64,000 nt of DNA from Hygrocybe punicea. Lineage: Eukaryota; Basidiomycota; Agaricomycetes; Agaricales; Hygrophoraceae. The notes below the pieces were generated by a model that saw only the letters and a program-made list of their open reading frames with translations, made no database searches and was not told where the DNA came from. This document shows, in pieces, positions 33,643 to 45,779 of the stretch (position 1 is the stretch's first letter; each line of letters begins with the position of its first letter). A program made the translations under genes and the position numbers. Where the stretch lies: NCBI GenBank assembly GCA_963556145.1, contig OY744471.1, positions 1,357,590-1,421,589 on the forward strand, in the 5' to 3' direction.

Positions 33643-35841
33643 GTTCCGTGCAAGGCACTCATCTTGCTCGGCCTCGTTGCGTGTTTGCTCAACGGTGCCA
33701 TGACTCCCGTGTTCTCGTTCCTGCTGTCTCGTCTTATTGTTGCGGTCTCGAATAGGGCGACTGATATGTCGACTATTAATACGTTTGGCGGGATCGTCTT
33801 GGGCGTAGCAGCGCTGGACGGATGGCGAGCTCGCCCTGCACAACGTCACTTTCGCATACCCGTCCATCCCCGTCCTCAAAGACGTCTCGCTCTTCTTACC
33901 AGCGCGGGAGACGACGTTCATCGTTGGCGGTTCAGGATCCGGCAAGTCCACCATAGCGCAACTCTTCCTGCGCATGTACGATGGTGCTGGTAGTGGTGGA
34001 GGTACGATGCAGCTGGACAACCAAGATATGGCGTATTTGGACGATGCTTGGATGCGCGAGCATGTTGCGTGTGTGTCGCAAGAGTGTGGTGGCGTGCTTT
34101 TTGATATGAGCGTGCATGATAATGTGGCGATGGGTTTGGCGGGGTCGTCGTCGTCGTCGTCGTCGTCGGGGGGGAGTGGGAGGCAGCCAAAGGATGTGAC
34201 GCGTGAAGAGGTCGTGGAGGCGTGTAGGGCGGCGCTCATGCATGAATTTGTTAGGGACTTTCCGGAGGGTTACCTCCCTCGGCTGGGTAATGGCGGGGCT
34301 AGTCTGTCTGGTGGGCAGATGCAGCGCTTGGCCATTGCTCGCGCAAAGTTGCGCAATCCTACCGTTCTTATCCTGGGTGAGAGCTAGTGTTTTTAATAAT
34401 AATAATTGTCTGTGGCTTTATGCTCATTTTTCTTTTCTTTCTTGTTTCGTTTTTAGATGAAGCGACGTCTGCGCTGGACGCAACGTCGCGCGTGCTCGTG
34501 TTTGAAGCCATCAAACGCTGGCGAGCGAACAAGACCACTATCGTCATCACGCATGACCTTTCCCAGATCACCTCCCACGACTTTGTGTATGTCCTCAAGA
34601 ATGGGAGCGTCGTGGAACAGGGATACCGATATGATTTGGAGAATTCGGATGGAGGAGGGGAGTTCAGGGATATGATGTTGGCTCAGGCGAATACTGGAGG
34701 CCACCTCCCAGAGAAATTCGAGGTCAGGCAGCGGGATAGTGTTGTTACTACTGCTGCCGCCGCCGCCGCCACCGCTCATCGACAGACGATGGCGAGAGCC
34801 GATTCTCGTCCTGTTACCTGGGGCAAATGGATCTTCGAACCTCTCCCGACTTTCTCAAGTAATAATGCTTCTGCCGATCGTCTCAGCCGATTGGTGCCGC
34901 CACTGCAAAAGCAGCAGCAGCAGCAGGATCTCATACAGCAACAGTCGAATATTCATGTTGTTGCTCCGCAACACCCTGCCCCCGCACACACCCCTGTCGC
35001 CACTCGCTGTCACGTCAGTTCATCATTCCGGCCCTTCTCGTCTACGGTCTCGTTCTACAACCCTTCTATGATACTTCCGGCGGACTATTGGATGTCGGAT
35101 GATCCTGAATTTGATGCCGAGAAGTATGCTTTGCAAACGAGTGCGAGCGAGGCGTCGCAACGACGCCTTGACACGTCGAAATCAAGGACGCGATGGGACG
35201 ATACCAGTTTGGTACCCGCGACCACCGTCAAAGTCGAGCACCCACAAACGGACGTGGGTCACGGTGGTTCAAATCCCGAAATGCGGCAGTCCTTCTGGAG
35301 CCTCGTGCGAGATGTCTACCCCACCGTTCCCTGCAAGGCACTCATCTTGCTCGGCCTCGTTGCGTGTTTGCTCAACGGTGCCATGACTTCCGTGTTCTCG
35401 TTCCTGCTGTCTCGTCTTATTTTTGCGGTCTCGAATAGGACGACTGATATGTCCACTATTAATACGTTTGGCGGGATCGTCTTGGGCGTAGCAGCGCTGG
35501 ACGGACTTTTCTTGGGCATCAAGTACTTCATTTTGGAGAATGCGGCCACGTCTTGGGTGACGCATATCCGGAAGGTGTGCTTCAAGCTCGAGCTGGCGCA
35601 GGACAAGCGGTGGTTCGACAAGAGCGAGAACAGCGCCGTGCGTCTGGTGCAAGTGCTATTCAAGGACAGCGACGATGCGGGGAATTTGATCGTGATCATG
35701 TTGGGCCAGTGTTGCGTTGTGGCGGCGATGGTTGGCGTTGGGTTTGTGTGGGCGCTTGTGCAGGGGTGGCAGTTGACGTTGGTTGGGTTTGCGTTTACAT
35801 GTATTGAACAATGTGAACACATTACGACAAATATCCGTTGA
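33643..35841 (+). pseudogene. STE6-like ABC transporter, rearranged and truncated
   Basis: The order is abnormal: start of the second membrane domain (33643-33822), nucleotide-binding domain 1 (33823-34640), long linker (34640-35290), then the second membrane domain start again (35326-35841). The NBD is complete: Walker A GGSGSGKST, Q-loop VSQE, signature LSGGQMQRLAIARA, Walker B VLILDEATSALD across an intron (about 34377-34456), and H-loop ITHD. The first membrane domain and the second NBD are absent. The 180-bp segment 33643-33822 is a near-identical copy of 35326-35505 with about five differences. The full family exports farnesylated pheromone and has two membrane/NBD halves. This locus is a recombination product and unlikely to transport. 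Confidence 0.7.
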
Positions 35842-35912
35842 TTTGATTGTCGAGAATACAGTTGAATGACATTAAGAACAGGGTAACGAATAATTCACAT
35901 AATGAAGGAGGA

Positions 35913-38900
35913 TCATACCATGTTGAAGGTCTCGGAGCCACCTTCGACCATCAGTGATATCGGAAATATGGCCTGGTGGAGCCACAAGTCAAAGTCAGAA
36001 ACTTCTAGCGGGTCTTGAGGAACAGGAGAGTTGAGTAAATCGACTAGGCCAAGTGTAACAGGCAAGTCTGCATAGTAAAAGCAACTGTGAAAGGAGAGTG
36101 GTTGAGCAGGTACCTGGTGTAGCGTAAGTTATTGGAACATGAATGAAGCCAAGTCATAGGTTCACCTTCCAGTCGGTGGGTGCATCCAACGGCCTTACAT
36201 GTTCCTGACTTAAACGCCGAACCCATCGAATCTATATTCTTGGTGAGGTTTATGTCGAGAGAATCAGAAAGAAGTACTGACCTCCACGGGATGAGAAGGC
36301 GCTGCTAGAAAACTTGTACCACTGATCTGCGAAAGAAATTGACGTGCTCGAAATGCTGGCTCAGCTTGTGCGGCTTGTCGGTTCTCTAATGTTATCAATT
36401 CATTATACATGCGAGTATTTGGGTGACCGACACCATGGAGGTAGCGTGAGAGGTGTTTCAGGAACCTCGTTTCCAACAATCGCAATCGGGCACCATCATA
36501 AGGCACATTCAATTCGAGCTGTGGCGAGTTTGCGAAGACCATAGGCAGAATATCATTTTCATTCATTGCCGGAAATTGAACGAGATCGAGAACTTGAGCA
36601 GGATTATTCACGCGACGAGTGTACAGTTGGCATAGCAGGGGTCTTGCTGATCTTCTGAAAGTCTGCAATGCAAGCCTCCTTTCAGAGCATTTTTTACACA
36701 TATGAATCAAGCGTAACATACTGCGAGTAAATCAGGAACGGTGTCGGAGATGTAAACTTTCAGTCCGTCCTGAAAGGCAGCAACCTCTGACAATTCGAGT
36801 TTTCCAACTAGAATGTCATGAAAAACGCGGGCGTTGAGCCTTTGTGACTGAGTGCTGTCATAATCAACAATGTCTCGGTACTAAGAGAAAAAATGTCGAT
36901 GTGGTTAATATGGTGATGTTTAACAGAAAATTTTACCTCTATATCCAACTGTGCCAGCAGAGACAAGTTGCGACTAGTTGCGGGTGCGAGGGAGTTACCA
37001 ATCGGCCAGTCAGAGAATTCCAATCTTGTTATTGGTGCTACGGCTGTCATGAAGTCGGTATCCTCCAGTATATGGTCACCATCCATAGCACTCGCTAGTA
37101 GGAAAGGGGAGATGGGATCACAGCTAACCCCGTGGAATATTGCAAGCATGATGAGAGTTGCGTAGGCCTTGATTCGAATTTGGCGTAGCTTCGAAGATTC
37201 TAAACGTTGAGCTAAGCTGAAATAATGTTCACCCAATCCCGGACGCCAATAGCATTCATCTTGAACCATAATTTCAATTACGGTCTCAAGAACTGCTCGA
37301 ATCACGCCATCGCCAGTTCCATCACCGCTAAAGTATTCATTAGAATTGGATGAAGATAAGATTGATACAAAGCAACTTACACATGGAATGTAGTATTATC
37401 TCCGAAAAAAAGTCCTGCCAACGTAGAATGTCCTGGGATTTTGACCCGAAGTTCCGCACGCCGTGCCGATGACATTGCTTCACCCGAATATAGAGCTACG
37501 ACAAATTCTGTTAGAGCCAATGCCGCACTTTTAATGTCAGGTGCTTTCATGAAAAATTCTTCATCTTCAGAGGATGCCTTGATACTCCCTTCGACAGCAA
37601 ACTGCCAAGATGGGAGAGTGGTGTATACTGGAAAGAGTGAGCTGGGCGGAAGTTGATTCAGACCTGAAAGTGGAGATAATGGCGCTGATTGAAGGAAGAG
37701 AGGCAGAGGTCGTGGGTGAGGAGACGTAGGACAGCTTTGATCACTGGCATGACCCCAGATCAAACCTTCAGGCGAAACGAGTGGTTCAGAAGTCTCGGAG
37801 GTTGAAGGGGTACCAAAAGATGAGTCGATCGATGAGACATTACTAGAAGGGGTTGAAAACGTGGATGCAACGGAAAGCGAATGATGTGGATCAGAAATTG
37901 CCAATGAAATGTCGAGTGATAAATTGCTTGCTGGAGTCGAACTTGCTGGAGTCGAAAATGCATTATTTGCTGGAGTCGAAAATGCCGAGGAAGTGGATGC
38001 TGAGGGAAATGAAACCGGCCATTCTGATCTTGTGGAGGTGCCCGGAGTTCCTCCAGATGGGCTTATCACCATGTTGGAGGAAGTGGACGCAACCGAGGGT
38101 GATGGTATTGGTCGTGGACACTGTGCAAAACATTCTGGTATGTCGTATTCATCTGTTGCAGATGCATTTTGAAATTTGGCAAAAACCCTCGATGCAAAGC
38201 ATAAGTGCGGTTCCAGAGACTGGAAATTAATGGGACCTAAGATGCGACCAAAGGCAGGCGCTAGACACACAATAAGAGCGAATCTCCATGATATATGAAC
38301 TTTCCTACCAATGAATATTAGTGGCCGATCAATCACATTAGCAATACGCATCAACTCTTTTCCATTCGTGCCTGCAGCGCCAGACAATAGATTTTGCCAG
38401 GTCATGAGGTGAAATGGGATAGTGGAAGATGTTAATTTGTGAGCCGCCCCTTCACGTGTCGACCTTCTGTATCCAATAGTGACGAGTTGCCATGGATTAT
38501 GATAAAAATTTGCCTGTTCCAGGGTTTGTCCTTCCTGAGGCGGAACTGGGGTTCGAGTTGATGGAGGTATTATAAGATGGCGCAAAGCTAAATGGCTAAG
38601 CACGGTGCGTGACAAAAAGGCCGTTGCATTTTCAGTTGGAAGTGCTGTCGTGTTGGCGTTGATGATGAGATGATGGTTGGACATTTGTTCAAGTAACTCA
38701 TGAACCCTGTGCGACCAAATCTTCCGGAAGAAAATATCACTGTCAACCACATCCGAACCAGATAACTACAACATATCAAATTAGTTGTCGGATATATCAC
38801 ATGCCGTGCCCAAATACTGACCGGATATCCCAGGATCCCTATGTCAAACACATAATTCTGTGGTAATTCTGCAGCAATACCCCCTGCAGCTTGACGTCCT

Positions 38901-39943
38901 CGACCACCTCGTCCAGAACGAGATCCTTGTCCAGCCGAACCAATGGTCCTGGCCGGAACTAGAGGAGTAATACGGCCATTTGTGTACGACACAACTCGGC
39001 GATCATTTGTTGATATTAAAGCATTTGGTGGCTGAGGAGGCAGCCACGGATTGCAAGGAACTTGATTGGTTGTAGCAGTACATGGAAGTGATGGTTGCGG
39101 TGCGCTAATTAATACAGAAGTTGTTAAATGCAAGACCAAATGCCGGGGGTCTGGTTTACCTTGAATGTGCAAGATATATCTGACCACATTGGCATTGCGT
39201 GCGTGGGTTGATTGGTTGTGAAACCTGGGCACATTGATAAATTCAACTCAATGACAAATAGTTAAAAAAATTACCGCTCGATATACAACACATCCTGACT
39301 CTTCGCAACCACCCTTAGGTGGGAGTGTTGGGGAACCAGAATGAGCACTCTCAAGATGCCCACAAAGACACAGTCGTGGCCCCGGTGCACAGCCCTGCAG
39401 AAATTGTGAGATATTGGAAATAAAACAAATACGGACGACTCACCGTTTGAACCATGAATTCAGCACATCTTTGAGCAATCTCCCGACACTGTGCACAGTC
39501 AAACGGCATGATCTTGAGCAGCAATTGGAATTTAAATGAGAAACATGACGATGAGGTGACAATGTTGACTACTCATGCCAGCAAAAAGATGCTGTGTCAC
39601 GGCTTCAAATGTTCACACGTGCACTCGACTGGACGAGATTGTCATTTTCAACAATAATCTACACTCTCTTCATAACTTTTGCCCATATAGATTCAACATG
39701 ACAATTAAAGGCAGAGGGGTATCGGTAGGCTAATGAAAATGTCAGTAAATCCTGACAAAAGATTTGAACAGTACCCACTTTGATCGTAGTTTAATGCAAC
39801 ACTGGTGGTACTCTCAACCACGCCATCAAGTTGAGTTGGCTCAAGGGTAGCGAGCTGTGAAGCAATATAAGAAGAGGTATCACAGTTGCTACTGTGCTTA
39901 CTTCGATATCGAGGTCAGGTTGAGGTTCGGATGTAGCAGACAT
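35913..39943 (-). CDS. HECT-like multi-exon protein with N-terminal Cys/His motifs
   Basis: Minus strand, about a dozen exons. The proposed start ATG at 39943 lies about 45 bp after a TATA-like element. The second part of the N-terminus (CAQCREIAQRC, then LCLCGHLESAHS and CQCGQIYLAHS) forms repeated C-x-CG...AHS motifs that probably bind zinc. A Ser/Thr/Pro-rich middle (about 38100-37700) is followed by YWRPGLGEHYFSLAQRLES, KAYATLIMLAIFHGV, a RRYL-like segment (RYLHGVGHP) and a tail ending FDLWLHQAIFPISLMVEGG before the stop at 35913. The pattern matches a large Agaricomycete family sometimes assigned to HECT-type ubiquitin ligases. The catalytic Cys was not identified. The join from 39680 to 39509 is tentative. 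Confidence 0.55.
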
Positions 39944-39984
39944 GTTGGAATTATTGCTCGGCGGTCTTGCAATGCTTTGTGGCC

Positions 39985-39993
39985 TTATATATA
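39985..39993 (-). promoter_or_regulatory. TATA box of the HECT-like gene
   Basis: TATATATAAGG on the minus strand lies about 45 bp upstream of the proposed ATG (39943). This supports that start over the ATG at 39509. Confidence 0.45.
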
Positions 39994-40207
39994 GGGAGGA
40001 GCATAAAGAAGGGCTTCGAAAACAACCCACAGTGGATTCTGACAATGATAAACCCAAATACTAAGCAGGTTATGGACGTACTTACCTATCAGTGTAGCCC
40101 CATCTTCTCGCTGTGATCCACAGATGCAAATTAAGTGATTCATCCCAGGAAGATGTGAAGAAGTTACTCGCTCAAAGATGCCGGCACTCAATGTGCCGAC
40201 ACCATCT

Positions 40208-40569
40208 TTACATTCTGGAGCACTTCAATTTGAACCGCAGCATGATAGGCTTCCAATCGTGGTGAGCAGCGAGCAACGTTTCCAGTTGGTACGACGGCTG
40301 GGGATTCTCGATATGGTTGTTGGGTTGTCTGCCCGATAGTGTTATTGGATTGGCTGGGTCAAGGTTCATGAGGGAAATTTTCAAGGCCTTCTTGTGGTCT
40401 GCCTCTTCGTTCGTTTCTGTCCCTTTCACTAGCAGATACCGGGTGAACGTAACCCATAACCAATGAGTTTCACAACATTAAAATGAATGATAAACTCACC
40501 ACATGACGGCTGACAATCTCCACAAGGGCTACGCAGTTGATCAGAATCATGTTCCGCCACAGTGCCCAT
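40208..40569 (-). CDS. Small hypothetical protein, 96 residues
   Basis: Two exons (40569-40500 and 40428-40208) with a GTGAG...CTAG intron give 291 nt in frame. The first exon has SPCGDCQPSC, a small Cys cluster. The second is hydrophilic, with two basic stretches, and ends LRFKLKCSRM. No domain was recognised. It is divergently placed against the 21-bp minisatellite and may be a remnant rather than a gene. Confidence 0.35.
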
Positions 40570-40635
40570 AGAAATCGCCCGGTCCTTCGCGAAGTAAACT
40601 CCTTTGTGAGCGCTCAGTCGTACATTCCAAAAGGT

Positions 40636-41050
40636 ATGCTTGCAAAGTTGACGGGCAAGCTTGCAAAGTTGACGGACAAGCTTGCAAAGTTCACAGACAC
40701 GCTGGCAAAGTTGACGGACAAGCTTGCAAAGTTCACAGACACGCTGGCAAAGTTGACGGACAAGCTTGCAAAGTTCACAGACACGCTGGCAAAGTTGACG
40801 GACACGCTGGCAAATATGCCGTCAAACTTTGGCAAACATGGTGGACATACTGACAAATTTTATGGATACGCTGGCAAAATTCATGGATACTCTTGCCAAG
40901 TTCACAGACATGCTGGCAAATATGCTGGACATGCTGGCAAAATTTACAGATCTGCTGGCAAAATTCACAAACACCACGGCAAATTTTATGGGATCAACAT
41001 GGACAGTTAATAGCACAATCACGAAGTTCATGGCATGCTTGCAAAATATA
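40636..41050. repeat. 21-bp minisatellite (GCAAAGTT core), degenerating rightward
   Basis: From 40640 to about 40810 there are eight or more 21-bp units alternating AAGCTTGCAAAGTT(G/C)AC and ACGCTGGCAAAGTTGAC. Further right the units decay but keep TGCTGGCAAA. Because the period is a multiple of three the array is open in frame (LAKLTDK/LAKFTDT repeats), but no gene structure supports translation. The core equals the AACTTTGC motif before the integrase-core gene. Confidence 0.8.
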
Positions 41051-41355
41051 TAAATTTCAAGCAAATTTAAAATACTAGGAATAAAATTTGGAGGGCACTG
41101 CAAATGAAAATGTGTCGCTGCAAAGAAATATTGGAATTTGGGAAGAAATTCCTCCTCGACAAAATTATTAATTTTGTCCAATGCCACCCTTCATAGTTGA
41201 GTATAAGCTTTAAGCTTCGACCTCGGGAGTCGGCTAGCCAAATTGAACAAGTCTTCCCGTTATTTTCATTTCGTATGAACAAAATCATTACAACGGTTCA
41301 GGCTCGCGCTAATTACATATCACACACTATCATACGGCGTCCTCAAATCTCCCAT

Positions 41356-43124
41356 TCAGAAAAGTTGTACGAGATCAGCAAATGGATCCTTCCTTTGCAC
41401 GTGACCGTCATTGGAAGGTTGCTCTTGGGGTTGAGGCTGAGGCTGAGGCTGAGGCTGAGACTGGTGCGGTTGACTCTGTGGTCGTTGAGGGACCATCGCA
41501 TCAAAGCTCCCCCTCACTCCAACTACACCAGGCGCGACACCTCCCCCGCCAACATAAGCGGGCAATGCAGCTGGCGCTTGAGGTGTACCCGGAAGCATAA
41601 TTGACCCGAGTTGCAGTGGTGGTGTCACAGACGATTGCATCCTCGAATAAGGCCACGCTGCGTTGTTGACGGCAGGGGCCATACCAGTGCCGAAACCGGT
41701 CGAAGGTATCGGAGACGCGTACGTCTGTTGTCCAAAATTCCCTCTTCCCATCACAGGTATTGACGGGTTAGTTGGGTTCGATGACGCTAGCGACGGGCCA
41801 AAAAGTGATGCGAGCTCCTCCTGAGCCGAAGTGCCGGACGTTGGCTTTGGTGAAGTGCTCTCGTCAAGATCAATCAGTGATAAATCGTTTTTAGGGCCCA
41901 CGGAGAGCTCAGCGGGAATCGGGTTCGAAGATGTTACGTAGTCACCCTTCTTGAAAGCCTCATATCGATTCAGTACCGTGTTGATCTGATCGTTGATTTG
42001 CAGGAATGTGTCTAAGACAGCAGTTTAGAGAATTGTTTCGGTTTCGAGATCTATTGGCAGACTGACCAAGCGACTCCGGGTCATCTGTCTCGGCATCTGA
42101 TATCCACTTCTGTATCTTGGGGCGTGCGCTTGTGAGAATCGACGCAACTTGCTGTCAGAATGTGAACAAGGCCATTAACAACCATCGAATGAATCACCAA
42201 CGGGAATCTGACCTCGTAGACATCTCCAGCAACGAACCTCTCCCCTCTCTCCGTATCCGCGTTGTCCAGCATCTCATTCAGTAGAATCACCTTTTGTTCA
42301 AACTTGTTAAGATCGGTGAGGGCTTGAGAACGGTAATCTGGTTTGGATTCTGGATTTGCGCCAGCCAGAGCTTTCATCAACTCCTGTGCAGCCGCTAGAT
42401 CTCGCGGTGTGCCACGTCTAATGAGTTCCTGAAGTTTTGCCGATTGAGCTTCCCGATCCTCAGACTCTAGTTCCTCCGCAGATTTCAAGTTCTGGAAACC
42501 ATGTATAAGTTAACTACATTATTTCCGACGAACGAGTCGAACACGCACTGAAGCCGACGCCAACGATTGAGGCCGAGTCATTTGACGGAATCGATAACCC
42601 TTGAAGGTCAGTAGACGATGCATGTCCCTAATGTTACCCAGGTCATCCCGCCATCTAGATTCGACGCAGATCCCCTCCTTCCAGCTGTTTATGAGCTCCA
42701 AAATACGGGACATGACAGGATTGGGGAAAGGAGGTGGCCGTTCTGGAAAGCGCCGTACGAGTTCATTGAGGAATTCCTTGGTCGAGATTTGCAAGTGAAA
42801 TGGATATCCACATGATTGAATCAGAGTTTCTAGGAGAGAGAGGGCTAGGATGGCGATGTGTGGGTTGCGATGGTTTGCGAGACGGGCGATCAACATTGCT
42901 GCCTCGCGAGGACTTTTGCGCGAGAGAAGTTAGCACGACGACGACGACGGGGAACGATAAAAGACAGTGTTATGTACATACTTGTTCGCCTTCTTGGTGT
43001 TGATGTATTCTGCTACCTCGAGATGCACGGCATAATTGGGCTCGTGCACTGAGGGATCGCAAGCTCGGGTAATAAGAACTTCGATAGGAGAGATCTTCAA
43101 CCAGCTGGTGGAGCCGCCCAGCAT
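41356..43124 (-). CDS. VHS-GAT sorting adaptor (GGA/TOM1 family)
   Basis: Five exons (43124-42982, 42912-42549, 42491-42213, 42151-42067, 42011-41356) give 508 residues. The VHS domain covers about residues 10-150 (ITRACDPSVHEPN, KKAN, ALSLLETLIQSCGYPFHLQI, LNELVRRFP). The GAT-type helical region follows (about 180-320: AAQELMKALAG, KFEQKVILLNEMLDN, INDQINTVLNRYE). The long C-terminal hinge is Pro/Gln-rich with SLIDLD, a clathrin-box-like sequence, and ends KDPFADLVQLF. No gamma-ear domain is seen, so it resembles TOM1-like proteins or ear-less fungal GGAs. The expected role is ubiquitin- and Arf-dependent cargo sorting at the trans-Golgi network and endosomes. Confidence 0.8.
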
Positions 43125-43920
43125 ATTTGCTGAATTTCGGACAATATTCGTTTTGCTCCGCCTAGTAGTGGCGGCAAGTTGCTGTTACTATAGATCAGCC
43201 CCGGCGCGGATATACGTGGTCACACTGGCACGTGGCCGTGGCCACCAATTTTGGGATTTCAACCTGAATTTTTCGGCTGTCCGTTATCGCTATAGGACCT
43301 GCACGGAAGATATATAACGTCGACATGTACTGGACGATTAACCAGAATCGTGAATACTTGGGCTGCCCAAGTCGCTTCCAGTGGCCCTGGTAACATTTTA
43401 CTGTCTCGTCCGAGTCAGTTGTTCAGCTGAACACTATAGCAGATAGATATACGGGTTCAGTCCGAGTCGCTGTACCAAGATTCACAGCACCCCCGCAGTT
43501 TTCTATCCCCTAGGCACTCTACTTTCACTCAGGCGTACGGGCTGTTTCCTATCGTCGACTCACATCGTCATCTGGAAAGCCCCATCTCAACATCCAAACC
43601 TGTAGGCTATTATGTGTGGCAGGGGCGATGGATCCATTGTGTCTATTCGCAGTTACCATTGAGGTGTGGCACGCCACTGAAGGCCACAGTGGAAGCTTGT
43701 GGGTATAAGATGACGCTCTCTCCATGTTGTATGGCTGGCTACCCGCGTTCTTGACCAACTCATTTCCTCCCTCATTTCTGTCTCATTCTATATACTACTT
43801 TTCTCCAATCTGCTTCGCTGTTGGCTGGCCAACCATCTCTCGATACTCTGTGGAATGTTCGTCACTTTCAACAAACCTTGTTTTGTGTGCTTGCTAAAGC
43901 AATTTCAAACCTTTCCGCAG
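43125..43920. other. Intergenic region between divergent genes
   Basis: This separates the minus-strand VHS-GAT gene from the plus-strand zinc-finger gene and probably holds both promoters. No further coding sequence is recognised. A frame opening at 43855 may be a leader exon of the next gene. Confidence 0.4.
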
Positions 43921-44605
43921 ATGTTCCAATGTGGAAAACCTGGTTGTGGAAGGCGGTTTAGAAAGGCACACGATTTCGAGGACCATGGACGAAAATGCCA
44001 AACAATCTCGTATGCCACAGCATTCGTTCTTATCCTCCTCCGGAGTGTGATGCTCATCAATTTGCCGTTCAGGAAATTAAAATGCTCTGATATCATTGCA
44101 AGTTACTGCAAATACAGTTGCCTCAAACTAGAGAGTTTGCAAAGACATCTAGAATCAAAGCAGTACGTTCATTATGAAGAATTATATAACGTTGACTTGT
44201 TTGTGTTATTAATAATTCGAATTAAACAGCGATACGACGTTATTCGCGTGCGATAGGTGTCGGTATATCAGCATTAGCATTTCCCGGTTGACCGATCACA
44301 TATTATCGGTTCACGATAAAGCTCCGCCAATCGAGAAGTTTGGGCTTGGACCAGGCTATAATAGTTTCCTGGTTCCGGGCGCCGCCTTTCCGATTCCGAT
44401 GCTTTTTGACGATCAACCCTGCTCTCTCGCTCTCGACAACAATGCCACTGGGGGCGAACGGGTTGGGGACTATGATGCTCCTCCCAGATATCAATCGCCG
44501 CCCGAGGAGCCATCTTTATCCACGGGCAGCGCCTACCCATACAACTATAATCCCGAAGGTGTTGCCCCGGAGTGGCTGCACCTGCAAGGCCGTTATTACT
44601 TTTGA
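43921..44605 (+). CDS. Small C2H2-type zinc-finger protein
   Basis: Three exons (43921-44009, 44073-44162, 44230-44605) join in frame to 184 residues. It contains a first finger-like motif (FQCGKPGCGRRF...H...C), a second (CKYSC...LQRHLESKH, completed across the second intron) and a third (FACDRCRY...LTDHILSVH). The remaining C-terminus is Pro/Tyr-rich. The ATG at 43921 directly follows a CCGCAG acceptor-like sequence, so a short upstream exon from 43855 is possible. The protein is probably nuclear, but no target can be inferred. Confidence 0.65.
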
Positions 44606-44822
44606 TAATAGATCTTGAGTCTTGCCATACACCTGTAGCATATCCTGTCTTCATAGTGTTTAATTACTACTCTAATTTGAGCCCAAACTCGTGAGTTAAG
44701 TGGTGCTTATCTTATCAATATCTTATCTAGGCTTGAACTTTGTTGTTATCGACTTTCACGTGACTGACGTGTGTCGGACCCTGTGCAACAATTCTAATTC
44801 ATACATTTTTCGTCCTGTTCCG

Positions 44823-45377
44823 ATGGAGAACGACTGGGTGCGCATTACTAGCAACGATGGTTTCTCTTTCATGGTGAGGCGCAAAGTGGCAAACACAAGC
44901 GGTACTCTGAAAAACATGCTGGATGCAGATAGTAAGCTGAAAGTTTTCAGATATATGATTTTTTCGTTCTCCCTCTTACACTTTTGACCTTAAACTTGCA
45001 GGCGACTTCACCGAAGCAAAATCCAACACTTGTCCTATCTTAGAACGGTCCGTCGCATTTCGAGTATCCAGGATTGACTCACAGGGTTGGGTCTAGAGGA
45101 GCGGTTGTCGAAAAACTGTGCGAATATATGGCGTTCAGATCATGCTACGAGAACGTTGGACCCAAAGAAGATATTCCGGTCCAAGAATTTATGGAACGAA
45201 TCCCACCAGAAGTCGCCTTGGAACTGTGAGTACCCTTTGGCTTTCCTATTCTTGAATTATTAATAACATCCAACATCATCAACATCATAGGCTGTTGGCT
45301 GCAGATTACTTGGAAGGTCACGCAATTGCGTATCATTGCAACGCAGATGATACTGATAAATTCCTCTTCCAGTCTAA
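44823..45377 (+). CDS. ELC1: Elongin C (BTB/SKP1-fold ubiquitin-ligase adaptor)
   Basis: Five exons (44823-44931, 45002-45047, 45085-45225, 45291-45316, 45373-45377) give 108 residues, the family's usual length. Recognisable segments are VRITSNDGFSFMV, GTLKNMLD, a central acidic loop, FMERIPPEVALELL and LAADYLE. The last exon is only 5 nt, completing a Val codon and the stop TAA. It is reached through a 56-bp GTCACG...TTCCAG intron. Reading through instead adds over 130 unrelated residues. Elongin C bridges BC-box proteins to cullin in ubiquitin ligases and has a role in transcription elongation complexes. Confidence 0.75.
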
Positions 45378-45779
45378 CAAACGCAAAACCATCGTCATGT
45401 TCTTGGTTAAAATTGGACTTATTTGTTGGCGTTACTATCGAACTCATTGTGAATTCTCAATGTGTAGACTCAAAAGGACCAATTATTATCCTGGAGGCAC
45501 AGACGATCATTATGCTCCTCATGTACGAATATTGGAATTATCCTACATCTTACAAATTTATCCCCTCATCACCCTGTCGCCCACTTTCAAATCCTGGTTG
45601 ATCATTTCGTTACTCAGACTCGATTTTTGTCAACCTAACCTTTGTCGTGGCAACCTTCAATATTCAAAATACCTGGGAGAAGCCCGTTTCCGGGTGAGCA
45701 GGATACATTATACAATCAATCCATGACTGTTACAACGTCGTGGAGGATGTTTTCCAGACGAATCATGAGTGTGGTTGCA

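Noticed and set aside
33643..35841. Functional half-size ABC transporter
   Set aside because: One membrane-domain start is duplicated, a complete membrane domain is lacking, and NBD2 is absent.
40614..41010. Repetitive protein (LAKLTDK) on both strands, or a CRISPR-like array
   Set aside because: The units are contiguous 21-bp repeats without spacers; the open frame follows from the period being a multiple of three.
45295..45726. Elongin C appearing to have lost its stop codon and gained a long C-terminal extension
   Set aside because: A well-formed 56-bp intron (45317-45372) leads to an immediate TAA and restores the normal length.
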